Positions 1-7,387 of a stretch of DNA of 19,511 bases are shown in pieces. A program made the position numbers and the translations under genes. The first letter of the stretch is position 1. Each line of letters opens with the position of its first letter. This DNA is from an uncultured Clostridia bacterium (lineage in GTDB: Bacteria; Bacillota; Clostridia; TANB77; CAG-508), in contig CAKPCL010000013.1 of assembly GCA_934141605.1 (NCBI GenBank), positions 1-19,511 on the forward strand, in the 5' to 3' direction. The notes beneath the pieces were generated by a model, which ran no database searches, was not told the DNA's origin, and was given only the letters and a program-made list of their open reading frames with translations.

Positions 1-86
1 TTTTTGGGTTTTGTTTTGATTTTAATTTTGATTTCAAATTTTGAAATAATTAAATTTGATTTAAAATTTTTGAATTTTAAAATTTA

Positions 87-139
87 AGCCACTTATATGG
101 ACTAAATAGAATATTCTATTTATATCACATTAAGTGGCT
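87..139. repeat. Nested inverted repeat downstream of the variable-protein gene
   Basis: The outer arms AGCCACTTA (87-95) and TAAGTGGCT (131-139) are perfect 9-bp complements. Inside them sits an 18-bp perfect palindrome, AAATAGAATATTCTATTT (104-121). The structure lies about 80 bp beyond the stop codon of the minus-strand variable-protein gene. It could act as its transcription terminator, though no clean T-run follows and only an AT-rich tract is seen. It could also be a recombination or element boundary. The flank from 1 to 86 is extremely AT-rich, with short AAATTT/GAAAT palindromic stretches and no recognisable gene. Confidence 0.5.
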
Positions 140-206
140 ATTGTAAATATTTTTTGAGTAATTTTATGTAGATTTCATCGCAAAAAACAACATTTTTTGA
201 CAAAGC

Positions 207-225
207 TATAGAGTTTAGCTCTATA
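207..225 (-). other. Small hairpin overlapping the stop codon, 3' of the candidate variable region
   Basis: TATAGAG (207-213) and CTCTATA (219-225) form a perfect 7-bp stem with a 5-nt loop. The stop codon of the upstream gene (221-223) lies inside one arm. Characterised diversity-generating retroelements, such as that of Bordetella phage BPP-1, carry a short hairpin/cruciform just 3' of the variable region that promotes retrohoming. The position and size here fit that role. The role is inferred from analogy, since the template repeat is not visible. Confidence 0.5.
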
Positions 226-1762
226 AGTATAAAATTGGCCTAAAACCGATGCCAGAGTAACTACTAGAAGTGCTGATGTAGCAGCGACCGCTAGTGTAAG
301 TGCTGGCATAGTAGTAATTCCCTCCTCGATAAACGCAAGGAGAATCAGAATAGCTGGAAGTCTCTGTTGTCCACTCAAATATATTACTTGACATATCATA
401 TATATTGCATTTTACATCTGCTGTTGTTCCTGTAGAAGAAAAAGATGAGCTTACTCTAGTCTGTCTTGAATAATTTGTATTTGTACAATTTTGTATAAAT
501 ACTATTGCTGTATCCCATGCATAACTATTTATTAAATCACTTGTAAATGGATGTGTATTATCATACATATTTCTTGCCTGTGTTGTTGCTTGTAGTTGTG
601 TCACATAATTATATACTGGGTCTGTTCCTTTTTCTGTTATTTGTGTTAGTGCATTTCCAGCTACTGTTCTTTTAGTTGTTGTTCTTGCTTCATATCTTCC
701 TATATAATATCCTCCATTTGTTTCTACACTTGATTTAAAATCTGTTATACTTTTTGCAATTGTATTTCCTTTACTTGCAGTTTCGCTATAATATGTTTCT
801 ACAACTTTTTCTCCTTGTGCTGTTTCTTGTCCATTTGTAGCAAAAGTATATCTATCTAAATTTACAGTTGTTGTTGAATCATCTGCCTTTTTTATTGTTC
901 CTACTGGTATCCATACAAATTGACTTCCATTTGTTGCTTTTCCTGTTGCATCTTCTACTACTATTCCTTTATCTACTGTTTGTGCATTGCTTGTTGTGTC
1001 ATTAGATACTATTTTGAATCCTGCTGGTACTGTTATAACATTTTCATTTTCATCTTTTAACATTTTATTTTCTGTTGTACTTAATACTACATTTAATTTA
1101 TCTGCTGTTAATCTTTCTATTTGCTTATATTTTTCAGAAAATTCTACTGTTATTGTTTTTCTATAATCCGTTCCATCTACTGTTCCCACTACTGTAAAAG
1201 TCACTTCTGTCTCTGTTCCATTTGTTGTGTATGGTATTTTAGGTGTTACAGATTTTATTGTTCCATTTTCTATGCTTGTATCAAAATTTATTTGCAATTT
1301 TCTTCTTGGTAATTGACTATTATCAGTAGCTTCTGTTGTTCCATCTGTTGTTATTTTTATATTACTTACCTTTGGCTTTGGTCCTGATTTTTGTATATCT
1401 TCAACTATATTTCCTTCTGCATCTATTACCATTACATATGAAACTTTATATACATTATATTTTCCTTCTTCTTCAGATTTTTCAAATCCATCTATACTAT
1501 TTTCTGTTACTTTTTTATTGAAAAATTCCTCTATATTTGTGCCTTTTGTTATTCTTTCAATTTGCCATTCATTTAGTACTACTTTTATTTGTTCTCCTGC
1601 ATTTGCCATTTTTGTTGTGTCATTTGCTTTTTGTGCTTGTGCAAATAATCCTTGGTTTGTTAGTGCTTGTATTGATATTCCTGCTAGTATTAAAAGTATT
1701 ATTATTGTTATTACTAATGCAATTAATGTAATACCTTTTACATTCTTTAATGTTATTTTCAT
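221..1762 (-). CDS. Prepilin-like, FGE/C-type-lectin-fold surface protein; candidate DGR variable protein
   Basis: This is a 513-residue protein. Residues 1-9 are basic, then G10 is followed by ITLIALV and a ~20-residue hydrophobic helix, as in type IV prepilin-like class III signals; the usual Glu5 is replaced by Ala. Residues ~130-210 look like a beta-rich, Ig-like spacer. From ~280 (FVWIPVG), through GGYYIGRYEA (~350), to FEWT, RGGN and the terminal GFRPILYL, the pattern is that of the formylglycine-generating-enzyme/C-type-lectin fold used by DGR target proteins. Catalytic FGE activity is unlikely to be its purpose. It is probably exported and displayed, binding ligands through the variable C-terminus. 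The ATG at 1762 is preferred over 1768 because AAAGGAAG lies at normal spacing before it. The last ~130 bp differ sharply in base and codon use from the rest. The fold call is good; the DGR role is inferred. Confidence 0.78.
   Translation of the reverse strand: MKITLKNVKGITLIALVITIIILLILAGISIQALTNQGLFAQAQKANDTTKMANAGEQIKVVLNEWQIERITKGTNIEEFFNKKVTENSIDGFEKSEEEGKYNVYKVSYVMVIDAEGNIVEDIQKSGPKPKVSNIKITTDGTTEATDNSQLPRRKLQINFDTSIENGTIKSVTPKIPYTTNGTETEVTFTVVGTVDGTDYRKTITVEFSEKYKQIERLTADKLNVVLSTTENKMLKDENENVITVPAGFKIVSNDTTSNAQTVDKGIVVEDATGKATNGSQFVWIPVGTIKKADDSTTTVNLDRYTFATNGQETAQGEKVVETYYSETASKGNTIAKSITDFKSSVETNGGYYIGRYEARTTTKRTVAGNALTQITEKGTDPVYNYVTQLQATTQARNMYDNTHPFTSDLINSYAWDTAIVFIQNCTNTNYSRQTRVSSSFSSTGTTADVKCNIYDMSSNIFEWTTETSSYSDSPCVYRGGNYYYASTYTSGRCYISTSSSYSGIGFRPILYL
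240..368 (-). other. Candidate DGR variable region (VR) within the gene's 3' end
   Basis: On the coding strand this stretch runs from the Glu-Thr after FEWTT to the GFR motif. By my hand count it is about 47% G+C, far above the rest of the gene. Nearly every codon between the fixed Arg-Gly-Gly and Gly-Phe-Arg is NNC or NNT (AGC, TAC, TCT, ACT, TGC, CGC, GGC, ATC), encoding Ser, Tyr, Thr, Cys, Asn and Gly. Adenine mutagenesis of AAC/AAT codons in a template repeat produces exactly this NNY pattern, and other genes here rarely use C-ending codons. The matching template repeat is not in the window, so the limits are approximate. Confidence 0.6.
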
Positions 1763-1800
1763 TCTCATCTTCCTTTCTTTTTTTATATAATTTTCCCATC

Positions 1801-1867
1801 AAAAATAGATAGCAACATTAACTTGTATTCATTTCTGATACAAGTATAGTGTTCCTATCTTTTTTTG
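1801..1867. promoter_or_regulatory. Long imperfect hairpin in the leader of the variable-protein gene; possible attenuator
   Basis: The arms 1808-1828 and 1838-1859 pair over about 20 positions with a few mismatches around a 9-nt loop, and the top of the stem is a perfect CTTGTAT/ATACAAG dyad. Runs of T follow the stem on both strands (TTTTTTT on plus; TATTTTTG on minus), so it can work as an intrinsic terminator in either direction. On the minus strand it sits between the upstream promoter and the start codon at 1762, which is an attenuator position. It could instead be an operator for a dimeric repressor. Confidence 0.5.
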
Positions 1868-1893
1868 TTTTTATATTTATTTTATTTATTAAA

Positions 1894-1962
<69 letters not shown>

Positions 1963-2008
1963 TTTTTTCTTCCTTTTCTTTTGTTTATTATACTTTTACT
2001 ACAATTCT

Positions 2009-2037
2009 ATATTAGCATAAAAAATAATTTTGAGCAA
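2009..2037 (-). promoter_or_regulatory. Sigma-A-type promoter for the leader and variable-protein gene
   Basis: On the minus strand, TTGCTC (-35) is separated by exactly 17 nt from TAATAT (-10). It begins about 30 bp after the end of the pyrophosphorylase gene and points toward the leader ORF and the prepilin/lectin gene. No better promoter is seen closer to that gene. Confidence 0.55.
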
Positions 2038-2068
2038 CAACTTTTGGGAAATTTAATTTTTATTATTT

Positions 2069-3307
2069 TTAATTTCTTTCCCAATATTTTTCATACAATT
2101 CTTTAGCTGTTTTAGGACTATCAACACCCTCTTTATTCTTAACAGGAGCAAAATCATCTTCTCTCTTGCCCCTAAGAATTGCAATATCATCAAACAATTC
2201 AAAACTATCAAAAATGAAAGCCTCAAACTTATAAGAATTTGGTTCAGTAGGTATAACCTCTTTTCCATTTTCATCAATATAAGAATTTTTCTTAAATGCA
2301 CTATGATAAATTAGTGGTTCTTTACTTATTTTTTCAATAGCATCAATTGTAAACAAATTACACATAATGTGAGATTCCCCAAATCTTAATTCTCCATTGT
2401 TATCAACTTCTTCTGCCATTTTTTCTGGTAACTCTGAATACTCAATAACCTTTGGGTGACCATTCATTTTACAAAATACGCCAACTCTTTCATGTGGATT
2501 AGCTTTTACTACTGACTTTGAAGCAATTTGTACATTTTTATCAATTGCCAATCCTAGTAATGTTACATCTGCCATTTTTAAAAGTGCATTATCTACTCCA
2601 CCAATAAATACCCACTTAATGCCTCTTTCTTTCATATCAGAAAGCATTCCTTTTTTTCTTAATGAAGCAAATACTCCACCATTTCCATCTGATGCTTCTT
2701 TGATCTTTAAATCTTTTCCTATAAGCATTTTTCCTTCTGTATCTACTAAAGGTAATTCTCCTTGTTCAAATAATTTTACATTACTTTTGTCATATCCAAA
2801 ATAACTATTTTTTTCTAAAAATTCTTGTGTTTGATCATTATTTTCTCTACTTGTCATTATGTACCAAGGAATAATTGTGTTGTATTTTTTATTTGCTTCT
2901 TTTAAATTTTCTGCCAAAATTTCAAATAAGTATTTTCCTTTTCCATAAACATCTAATTTGAAAGTTCCTTTTGGTCCTGTGTGTCCAAGTCTGGTTCCTT
3001 GCCCTCCAGCCATTGTAACAACTGCATAATGTCCACTAACAATTTCTTTTTCTCCAAGTTCGTCAAACTTTTCTTTTTCGTTTTTAGTCAATTTTTCTTT
3101 GTCTAAATATTCTATTGGTTCTATTTTATTTTCTTTTATTTCTATTTCTTTTTTTGTATTTTTATATAATTCTAATATCTGATGAAAATCTATGTTATTT
3201 ATTTGCTCAGTTAATTCTTTTTTATCTGCTAATTTGTCTAATAATTTTATTATATGTTCTTGGTTACACTCTTTTAACATTTGTTCTGTCTCTTCGTTTT
3301 TATCCAT
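2069..3307 (-). CDS. UDPGP-family UDP-sugar (UDP-glucose / UDP-GlcNAc) pyrophosphorylase
   Basis: This 412-residue protein of the UDPGP family is the type represented by eukaryotic UGP/UAP1 rather than bacterial GalU or GlmU. It should transfer UMP from UTP to a sugar-1-phosphate, giving a UDP-sugar and pyrophosphate in the cytosol for cell-surface glycan synthesis. The nucleotide-binding signature AGGQGTRLGHTGPKG spans residues ~100-114. Further family motifs are WYIMTS, FASLRKKG, FIGGVDN and the PKVIEYSEL substrate-loop segment. The N-terminal ~80 residues are a helical, charged cap, as usual in the family. The start at 3307 has AAGGAAGG upstream. It is transcribed alone from its own promoter. 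Substrate choice between glucose and N-acetylglucosamine cannot be settled from the sequence. Confidence 0.85.
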   Translation of the reverse strand: MDKNEETEQMLKECNQEHIIKLLDKLADKKELTEQINNIDFHQILELYKNTKKEIEIKENKIEPIEYLDKEKLTKNEKEKFDELGEKEIVSGHYAVVTMAGGQGTRLGHTGPKGTFKLDVYGKGKYLFEILAENLKEANKKYNTIIPWYIMTSRENNDQTQEFLEKNSYFGYDKSNVKLFEQGELPLVDTEGKMLIGKDLKIKEASDGNGGVFASLRKKGMLSDMKERGIKWVFIGGVDNALLKMADVTLLGLAIDKNVQIASKSVVKANPHERVGVFCKMNGHPKVIEYSELPEKMAEEVDNNGELRFGESHIMCNLFTIDAIEKISKEPLIYHSAFKKNSYIDENGKEVIPTEPNSYKFEAFIFDSFELFDDIAILRGKREDDFAPVKNKEGVDSPKTAKELYEKYWERN

Positions 3308-3414
3308 TAGTTATATCCTTCCTTTATTATTTACCTAAATAAATAATAAGCTTATATATTTAATACTATATCTTATTCACTTTTATATTTTTTGTTATTT
3401 TATAACATAGGCTT

Positions 3415-3443
3415 ATTTTAACACATTTTTATAAATTTGGCAA
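3415..3443 (-). promoter_or_regulatory. Sigma-A-type promoter for the UDP-sugar pyrophosphorylase
   Basis: TTGCCA and TAAAAT on the minus strand are separated by exactly 17 nt. They point at the 3307 start and leave a ~110-nt AT-rich leader. The promoter is back-to-back with the putative sporulation promoter of spoIVA. Confidence 0.65.
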
Positions 3444-3460
3444 TTTTTTTTTAAAACTTG

Positions 3461-3490
3461 TCATATCCTCTAAAAGTTAGCAATATAAAT
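3461..3490 (+). promoter_or_regulatory. Possible sigma-E promoter of spoIVA
   Basis: TCATATC (-35-like) and CAATATAAAT (-10-like), about 14 nt apart, resemble the sigma-E pattern (ATA-containing -35, CATACAAT-like -10). They lie about 70 bp ahead of the spoIVA start. spoIVA is sigma-E dependent in Bacillus and clostridia. This is a match to a loose consensus only. Confidence 0.4.
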
Positions 3491-3559
3491 TAATTAAAGT
3501 TATGTGGTACAAACATTTAAATTGAATTAACATTGAAAATTTTAAAGGGAGGTATATAG

Positions 3560-5038
3560 ATGGAAAGTTCAAATTTATATCAGGACATTGCTAAAAGAAC
3601 TGATGGTGACATTTATGTTGGAGTTGTAGGTCCTGTTCGTACTGGTAAATCTACTTTTATTAAAAATTTTATGGATTTACTTGTAATTCCAAATATTGAT
3701 AACGAATACAAAAAAGAAAGAGCAAAAGATGAATTGCCTCAAAGTGCTGGTGGCAGAACTATAATGACAACTGAGCCTAAATTTGTTCCAAATGAGGCCA
3801 TTGAAATTACATTAGATGATAACTTAAAATTTAAAACTCGTTTAGTTGACTGTGTTGGCTATTTAGTTGATAATGCTATTGGCTACTTAGAAGATGATAT
3901 GCCTAGAATGGTTAAAACTCCTTGGTCTGATGAAGAAATCCCATTTGAGACAGCTGCTGAAATTGGTACTAAAAAAGTAATTGAAGAGCATTCAACGATT
4001 GGTATTTTAGTTACAACTGATGGAACTGTTACAGATATCCCAAGAGAAGATTATATAAAAGCTGAAGAGCGTGTAGTTTCTGAATTAAAAGCGTTAAATA
4101 AACCGTTCATAATTTTGCTAAACTCTGAAACGCCATCATCTGACTATACTCAAGAGTTAGCACAAAAATTAACTGCTAAATACAACACAAGTGTAATGCC
4201 AATAAATTGTGCAAATTTAACTATAAATGATATTAATACAATGTTTTCTAAAATTTTATATGAGTTTCCTGCACAAAAAATTGCTATTAAATTGCCTCGT
4301 TGGGTTGATGGATTAAGTTTTTCTCACCCTTTGAAGGTTGAGTTATTTAATGAAATTAAAGATGCCTTTTCAAACGCAAATGTTTTAAAAGATATTTCTA
4401 CTTGTACACAAAAAATTAGTCAAACTGAAATAATATCTAGAACTACAATTACAAATATTGAACTTGGTTCAGGTAATGTTAAAGTTCAAATTGATGTTAA
4501 AGAAAATCTATTTTATAAGGTTTTGTCTGAGATTACTGGAGTAAATGTTGAAAATGAAGGAGATTTATTTGGTATTATTACTGAGCTTTCTTCTGCTAAG
4601 AAAAAATATGATAAAATCGCATATGCTCTAGAGGAGGTTAATGCAAAAGGCTATGGAATTGTTACACCTTCAATTGATGATTTAGTTTTAGCAGAGCCTG
4701 AAATGGTTAAACAAGGTTCACGCTTTGGTGTTAAATTAAAGGCAACTGCGCCTAGTATTCATATGATAAAAACAAATGTTACTACTGAGGTTTCACCTAT
4801 TGTAGGTTCTGAGAAGCAGTCTGAAGAGTTGGTAAATTATCTTCTTTCTGGTTTTGAAAATGACCCTAAAAAAATTTGGGAATCTAATATTTTTGGTAAG
4901 AGTTTGCATGAACTTGTTAATGAGGGCTTACAGACTAAACTTTCTAAGATGCCAGAAGATGCTCAAATTAAGCTTCAAGAGACTTTAGAGCGTATTGTTA
5001 ATGAAGGTTCAGGCGGATTAATTTGTATTATACTATAG
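3560..5038 (+). CDS. spoIVA: Stage IV sporulation protein A, spore coat morphogenetic ATPase
   Basis: At 492 residues, this is the same length as Bacillus subtilis SpoIVA and closely similar along its whole length. The protein polymerises with ATP hydrolysis on the outer forespore membrane of the mother cell and forms the basement layer on which the coat assembles. Visible motifs are the Walker A GPVRTGKS (residues 24-31), a threonine pair at 70-71 in the sensor position, DCVG (97-100) and EHSTIGI. The extreme C-terminus, GSGGLICIIL, anchors the protein through SpoVM in the known system. AAAGGGAGG precedes the ATG. It is monocistronic and flanked by a divergent promoter and a strong terminator, so it stands apart from other sporulation genes. 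Confidence 0.97.
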   Translation: MESSNLYQDIAKRTDGDIYVGVVGPVRTGKSTFIKNFMDLLVIPNIDNEYKKERAKDELPQSAGGRTIMTTEPKFVPNEAIEITLDDNLKFKTRLVDCVGYLVDNAIGYLEDDMPRMVKTPWSDEEIPFETAAEIGTKKVIEEHSTIGILVTTDGTVTDIPREDYIKAEERVVSELKALNKPFIILLNSETPSSDYTQELAQKLTAKYNTSVMPINCANLTINDINTMFSKILYEFPAQKIAIKLPRWVDGLSFSHPLKVELFNEIKDAFSNANVLKDISTCTQKISQTEIISRTTITNIELGSGNVKVQIDVKENLFYKVLSEITGVNVENEGDLFGIITELSSAKKKYDKIAYALEEVNAKGYGIVTPSIDDLVLAEPEMVKQGSRFGVKLKATAPSIHMIKTNVTTEVSPIVGSEKQSEELVNYLLSGFENDPKKIWESNIFGKSLHELVNEGLQTKLSKMPEDAQIKLQETLERIVNEGSGGLICIIL

Positions 5039-5040
5039 AA

Positions 5041-5080
5041 AAAACGGGATTATGGAGTTGACACTCCAAATCCCGTTTTA
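5041..5080. terminator. Bidirectional terminator between spoIVA and rlmN
   Basis: AAAACGGGATT and AATCCCGTTTT form the outer stem, and TGGAGT/ACTCCA the inner stem around a short loop. T-rich sequence follows on the plus side and A-rich sequence precedes, so it works for both convergent genes. The rlmN stop codon overlaps its edge. Confidence 0.9.
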
Positions 5081-6109
5081 TTTATCTTCTTTCAAATTTT
5101 TTCTTCTTAGCTGTCCACATGCAGCATCTATGTCAGAACCCAACTCTCTTCTAATAGTAGCAACAATTCCATGGTCATTTAAATAATCTCTAAATTTCAT
5201 AATATTTTCATTAGATGATTTTGTATATGCTCCATTTTCAATTTTATTAATTGGAATCAAATTAACATGACACAACATACCATGTAGCAATTTAACCAAT
5301 TCTTTTGCATCTTCAAGATTATCATTATTATCTTTAGCTAGTGCATATTCAAAAGAAATTCTTCTATTAGTTTTTGCAATATAATCTTTGCAAGCTTGCA
5401 TCAACTTTTCAATAGGAAAAGCATTATTTACAGGCATCATACTACTTCTTTTTTCGTTATTTGTTGCATGTAAAGAAATAGATAAAGTACATTGAATATT
5501 TTCCTCTGCTAATCTATATATGCCTGGTACTAAACCGCTTGTAGAAACGCTTATATGTCTTGCGCCAATATTTAAACCTTTTGGGTTATTTATAATTCTA
5601 ATAGCATTTACGACATTAGTATAGTTATTTAAAGGCTCACCAATTCCCATAAAAACAACATTTGAAATTCTAACACCTGTGTCCTGTTCAACAGCCAAAA
5701 TTTGTTCCACAATTTCACCTGATGTCAAACTTCTTATAAAATTGATTCCTGTTGATGCACAAAATTTGCACCCCATTTTGCAACCAATTTGTGAAGAAAC
5801 ACAAATGCTGTATCCATGATGATAGCTCATTAATACTGTTTCTATTGCATTGCCATCTAATACATCAAATAAATATTTAATTGTTCCATCTTTTGACTCT
5901 TGTTTTCTTAAAATTTTATAATTACAAATTGTATAATTTTCTTTTAGTTTTTCTCTTAAAGCTAAAGATAAATTTGTCATTTCATCAAAATCTTTTACCT
6001 TTTCTTGATACAACCATTTAAATATCTGCTCTGCTCTAAAAGGTTTTTCTCCTATTTCTATTAGTTCCTTTTTTAAATCTTCTAAATCATAATCTTTAAT
6101 ATTTTTCAT
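5078..6109 (-). CDS. rlmN: Dual-specificity 23S rRNA A2503 / tRNA A37 C2-methyltransferase
   Basis: This 343-residue radical-SAM enzyme adds a methyl to C2 of A2503 in 23S rRNA, and in some species of A37 in tRNAs, and so tunes peptidyl-transferase accuracy. The [4Fe-4S] cluster cysteines form a CxxxCxxC at C110, C114 and C117. C331 in DAACGQL is the expected methyl-carrying cysteine, and C103 matches the second conserved catalytic cysteine. Other family segments are GIGEPLNNY and SISLHA. The N-terminal helical domain (residues 1-~90) is typical, as is the length. GAGGAG precedes the ATG. It is the last gene of the run prmC-whiA-hemW-rlmN, separated from hemW by a 112-bp spacer full of inverted repeats. 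Confidence 0.96.
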   Translation of the reverse strand: MKNIKDYDLEDLKKELIEIGEKPFRAEQIFKWLYQEKVKDFDEMTNLSLALREKLKENYTICNYKILRKQESKDGTIKYLFDVLDGNAIETVLMSYHHGYSICVSSQIGCKMGCKFCASTGINFIRSLTSGEIVEQILAVEQDTGVRISNVVFMGIGEPLNNYTNVVNAIRIINNPKGLNIGARHISVSTSGLVPGIYRLAEENIQCTLSISLHATNNEKRSSMMPVNNAFPIEKLMQACKDYIAKTNRRISFEYALAKDNNDNLEDAKELVKLLHGMLCHVNLIPINKIENGAYTKSSNENIMKFRDYLNDHGIVATIRRELGSDIDAACGQLRRKNLKEDK

Positions 6110-6165
6110 TTTTTCTCCTCAATTTTTTAAAATCTTTTAAAACTTTTTTAGATTCTTTTAAGATC

Positions 6166-6221
6166 TGTCCCTTTTGGACAAAATGTCCAAATAGAACCGT
6201 CCCGTTTGGACATTTTGGACA
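6166..6221. repeat. Cluster of inverted TGTCC/GGACA repeats
   Basis: The gap between hemW and rlmN holds alternating copies of TGTCC(A/C)AAA-like and TTTGGACA units. They include a TTTGGACA-AAA-TGTCCAAA hairpin and a second TGTCCAAA...TTTGGACA hairpin around ACCGTCCCG. The units can pair in more than one way. The composition is GC-richer than the flanks. It resembles a small REP/MITE-like palindromic element, and it would form strong RNA structure inside the presumed operon transcript. The last copy abuts the hemW stop codon. Confidence 0.75.
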
Positions 6222-7358
6222 TTACACAAATTCCTCCCAGACTAAATTTGCAAAATCTAGCCCTTTGCCAGTTAATCTAATATCATCTAAATCAACCTCA
6301 AGTAAATCTTCTTCAATCATCTTTTGTAATTCATTTCTAAATAAATAAATTGGATTTTCTCCAAATTTTTCTTTGAATTTAGAAATGTTAACACCATCTA
6401 TTTTTCTTAGTCCTAACAACATATATTCTTTTTTCATGTCCTCTATGGTTTGCTTTTCATGTATTGTTTTTATATCTTTGCTGTTTTTATTTATGTATTC
6501 TTCAAAATCACATGTGTTTGAATATCTACAACCTTTTATATAAGAGTGTGCGGCTAGTCCAAATCCAATATATTGTTTTTGTTCCCAACAATTCATGTTG
6601 TGTTTTGATTCATATCCCGGTTTGGCAAAGTTTGATATTTCATAATGTTTATATCCTTTTAATTCTAAATAATTTTTTGTGTATTTATATTGATTTCTTT
6701 CGTCTTCTTCTTTTGGTAATTCTAATTTTCCTTTGCTTATTTGCTTTTCAATTTCTGTTCCTTCTTCTACTATTAGCGAATATACTGATATATGTTTTGG
6801 ACTTGGGTTTAAGGCTGTTATTTTTTCTAAACTTTCTTTTAAATCTGCTATTTTTTGATTTGGTAATCCTAACATTAGGTCTACATTTATATTTTTAAAT
6901 CCCGCTTCTGTTGCCCAGTTATATGTTTTAAGGAATTGTTCATAGTTATGAATTCTTCCAATTTCATTTAATAATTCATCATTTGTACTCTGAAGGCCTA
7001 TACTTAACCTATTTATTCCACAATTTTTATACATCTGTAGATTATTTTTATTGACTGTTCCTGGATTTACTTCCATAGTAATTTCAATGTTTTCTTTATT
7101 TGTAATATTAGCAAGCTCACAAATTTTATCTAATACACTTTTTATTAACTCTGGTTTTATGGAAGATGGTGTTCCTCCGCCAATATAAATTGTAGTTACT
7201 TCGTTATTCTTTAAAATTTTCTTATTATCTTCTATTTCTTCAATTAATTTTTTTATATAGTTTTCTTGCATTTCAAATTTATTAGGATATGATATAAAAT
7301 CACAATAATAACACTTTTTTTGGCAAAAAGGTATATGCACATAAATTCCAATTTTCAT
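6222..7358 (-). CDS. hemW: Radical-SAM heme chaperone HemW (HemN-like)
   Basis: This 378-residue protein belongs to the oxygen-independent coproporphyrinogen oxidase-like family. The cluster motif is C12-x3-C16-x2-C19 followed by D-F. The phenylalanine where HemN has a fourth cysteine marks the HemW subgroup, which binds heme and delivers it to acceptors rather than oxidising coproporphyrinogen. The YIGGGTPS SAM-binding segment and GLPNQ follow. The C-terminal HemN domain includes LGLRKIDGVN. AAGGAG precedes the ATG. It lies 29 bp downstream of whiA on the same strand, consistent with one transcript. No other heme genes are in the window. Confidence 0.92.
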   Translation of the reverse strand: MKIGIYVHIPFCQKKCYYCDFISYPNKFEMQENYIKKLIEEIEDNKKILKNNEVTTIYIGGGTPSSIKPELIKSVLDKICELANITNKENIEITMEVNPGTVNKNNLQMYKNCGINRLSIGLQSTNDELLNEIGRIHNYEQFLKTYNWATEAGFKNINVDLMLGLPNQKIADLKESLEKITALNPSPKHISVYSLIVEEGTEIEKQISKGKLELPKEEDERNQYKYTKNYLELKGYKHYEISNFAKPGYESKHNMNCWEQKQYIGFGLAAHSYIKGCRYSNTCDFEEYINKNSKDIKTIHEKQTIEDMKKEYMLLGLRKIDGVNISKFKEKFGENPIYLFRNELQKMIEEDLLEVDLDDIRLTGKGLDFANLVWEEFV

Positions 7359-7387
7359 TTTTTCTCCTTTTAGGGTAGTTGTAATAG

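Noticed and set aside
175..399. A 74-residue minus-strand ORF overlapping the variable region in another frame
   Set aside because: It overlaps the end of the real prepilin/lectin gene in a shadow frame and has no ribosome-binding site. Its open frame follows from the NNY-rich base composition of the variable region.
1121..1731. Plus-strand ORFs rich in Phe, Cys and Leu opposite the prepilin/lectin gene
   Set aside because: They are antisense shadows of a T-rich complement: no ribosome-binding sites and no family features. Similar plus-strand shadows opposite the other minus-strand genes were dropped for the same reason.
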